DNA from: Zongyangia gallinarum
Lineage (GTDB): Bacteria; Bacillota; Clostridia; Oscillospirales; Ruminococcaceae
Reading direction: 5' to 3'
DNA length: 14,322 nucleotides
Assembly (NCBI GenBank): GCA_904419315.1
Contig: CAJFQY010000037.1
Location: 1 to 14,322, forward strand
A program made the position numbers and the translations under genes. Each line of letters begins with the position of its first letter. Position 1 is the stretch's first letter. Positions 13,211 to 14,322 of this stretch are shown in pieces. The notes under the pieces were generated by a model. The model worked only from the letters and a program-made list of their open reading frames with translations, did no database searches and had not been told where the DNA came from.

Positions 13211-13250
13211 GTCAGATCTTTCCTTTTCAAAGCTGTTGATAGAAGCGGAC

Positions 13251-13946
13251 CTAGCCGCGACGGGCCAGCACTTCTCGGACTGTCAGCAGATTGCCTTCTA
13301 CCGTAAAGCGGATTTCATAGTCCGAAAAGAAAAAGCCATAGGTCCGCTCAGGGTCATCCTGATAGGAGGGCCGTGGATCCTGGGCCAGCACCCCCAACAG
13401 GCCTTCCTGGAGAGAGGCCGGGATTCTGGCCAGCAGGGCGGGAGGGCAATCCACCTCTAAGGCGTGATCTTTCCTTTCCTGGGCGAAGCCGCCGGAAGCC
13501 TCGGGATGGCTGTCCACAAAAGGAAGATAGGGCTTGATGTCAAAGATAGGGGTGCCGTCCATCAGATCGGCCCCCAAAACATGGAGCACCGGCCCCATTT
13601 CCGGATGACGCTCAATTTTTTCCAGCTTCACGCAGGAGAGCCCCAGGGCGTTGGGGCGGAAGGGGGAACGGGTCGCAAAGACTCCCATCCGCTGGTTTCC
13701 TCCCAGCCGGGGCGGGCGGACGGTGGGAGACCAGCCCTGACGCCGGGCTTTGGAAAACTCCCAGATCAGCCAGATATGGGAGAAGCCTTCCAGCCCCCGC
13801 AAAGCGTGAGGGTTGCGGTATTCCGGTGTAAAGACGATGGTTGCCGGCAAATTTTCCACAAGGCCGCTTTGACGGGGCAAGCCGAATTTTGTAGGGAAAT
13901 CATTGTGAAGGTGGGCAATGGCCTTCAGGGTGAGAGGCTGTTCCAT
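13251..13946 (-). CDS. trmO: tRNA (N6-threonylcarbamoyladenosine(37)-N6)-methyltransferase TrmO
   Basis: 231 residues, against 235 for E. coli TrmO (formerly YaeB/TsaA, UPF0066). It uses S-adenosylmethionine to methylate t6A37 of threonine tRNAs that read ACY codons. Signatures are RNPHALRGLEGFSHIWLI (44-61), GVFATRSPFRPNALGLS (88-104) and DIKPYLPFVDS (136-146), followed by the C-terminal domain. AAGGAGG at 13960-13954 lies 7 nt before the ATG at 13946. Position at the head of an amino acid exporter operon is functionally unexplained. I cannot identify a convincing promoter upstream on this strand. Confidence 0.95.
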   Translation of the reverse strand: MEQPLTLKAIAHLHNDFPTKFGLPRQSGLVENLPATIVFTPEYRNPHALRGLEGFSHIWLIWEFSKARRQGWSPTVRPPRLGGNQRMGVFATRSPFRPNALGLSCVKLEKIERHPEMGPVLHVLGADLMDGTPIFDIKPYLPFVDSHPEASGGFAQERKDHALEVDCPPALLARIPASLQEGLLGVLAQDPRPSYQDDPERTYGFFFSDYEIRFTVEGNLLTVREVLARRG

Positions 13947-13977
13947 AAAGCTACCTCCTTGGTGACGAAGTGAAAGG

Positions 13978-13995
13978 GCGGCCTTTGCCGGCCGC
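13978..13995. repeat. GC-rich inverted repeat between diguanylate cyclase and trmO
   Basis: GCGGCC 13978-13983 pairs with GGCCGC 13990-13995 across a 6-nt loop. On the - strand it follows the GGDEF gene and precedes trmO, but the downstream sequence (CCTTTCACTT) has only a weak U run. It may be an inefficient terminator or a trmO leader element. Confidence 0.45.
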
Positions 13996-14080
13996 TCCTA
14001 TCGATTGATTGTGAAAAAAGAAGAAAGAGACAGATGCCGCTCCTTTTAGTAAAGAAAGTCACGGCCACATTTTATCGGGA

Positions 14081-14322
14081 TTATCCTCTTTGCTTTTTGA
14101 TTTTCATTTCATACATATTCTGATCTACCTGTTGGATGAGCTGTTCTGCATCGGGAAAGGGCGGACTGCATTCCAAAAAACCGGTGCTGACCTGGTTAAA
14201 GGGACAAGGCGCTCCCTCGTTCCAATCACGGCAAAGTTGAATCTGTTCCACAGCCGACGGCGATATTCTGCCTTCACAAAGCACGACAAATTCATCGCCG
14301 CCAAAGCGGTAGATCCGTCCCT
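14081..14322 (-). CDS. GGDEF-domain diguanylate cyclase, C-terminal end (partial)
   Basis: The gene enters from the right edge; about 79 C-terminal residues are visible, ending at TAA 14083-14081. The catalytic signature RFGGDEFVVL reads intact (GGDEF at 14302-14288), and the tail AEQLIQQVDQNMYEMKIKK is the usual closing helix of the domain (compare ADxAMYxAK). An intact GGDEF suggests active synthesis of cyclic di-GMP from GTP. The RxxD inhibitory site would lie just outside the window, and the N-terminal sensory part is unseen. The GTG at 14284 is an internal valine codon, not a start. Confidence 0.92.
   Translation of the reverse strand, partial: GRIYRFGGDEFVVLCEGRISPSAVEQIQLCRDWNEGAPCPFNQVSTGFLECSPPFPDAEQLIQQVDQNMYEMKIKKQRG

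Noticed and set aside
13464..13973. 169-codon + strand open frame over trmO
   Set aside because: Antisense to a complete TrmO with both signature motifs; no recognisable protein features.
1..14322. CRISPR array, tRNA, rRNA, insertion sequence or phage genes
   Set aside because: No regularly spaced direct repeats, cloverleaf-type sequence, conserved rRNA stretch, transposase or integrase frame was seen.

Overview
The window looks like chromosome of a low-to-mid GC Gram-positive anaerobe, most likely class Clostridia, with an Oscillospiraceae-type gut bacterium as my best guess. The grounds are the many strong AAAGGAGG-type ribosome binding sites, consensus sigma-A promoters, hairpin-plus-U terminators between transcription units, and the gene families present (DUF436/YwlG, PucR regulator, AzlCD, PlsY-like and MGDG-synthase-like pair, DUF1177, AroM). 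The lineage is inference. I see no rRNA, tRNA, insertion sequence, phage gene or CRISPR array.

Left part (1-2674), + strand: the end of a DUF436 (YwlG-like) gene; then, behind a perfect TTGACA-N16-TATAAT promoter, an unusual protein joining a ricin-type beta-trefoil to a histone-H1-like Lys/Ala tail; then a monocistronic iron-containing alcohol dehydrogenase with its own promoter and terminator. From 2677 to 4435 on the - strand lies a two-gene lipid module: an MGDG-synthase-family glycosyltransferase, which appears to start at an ATC codon, followed by a PlsY-type glycerol-3-phosphate acyltransferase.

Centre (4572-11251), + strand: a catabolic-looking gene set consisting of a PucR-family regulator, a CodB/NCS1 nucleobase-type permease, a nitrilase-superfamily amidohydrolase, a DUF1177 protein, an AroM-family protein (two-cysteine, Asp/Glu-racemase-like) and an M29-aminopeptidase-like metalloprotein. 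The permease has its own extended -10 promoter. Its 5' leader carries nested inverted repeats, and ATGTRCAT-type palindromes flank the promoter. Stem-loops occupy two of the gene junctions. I read the set as uptake and stepwise hydrolysis of a nucleobase-like, ureide or hydantoin-like compound. The substrate cannot be read from sequence, and this is the best candidate in the window for an undescribed pathway.

Right part (11349-13946), - strand: a compact operon trmO-azlC-azlD-nitrilase (tRNA t6A37 methyltransferase, branched-chain amino acid exporter pair, and a second nitrilase-family amidohydrolase). It converges on the central cluster at a perfect 32-nt palindromic bidirectional terminator. 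At the right edge is the C-terminal end of a GGDEF diguanylate cyclase on the - strand.
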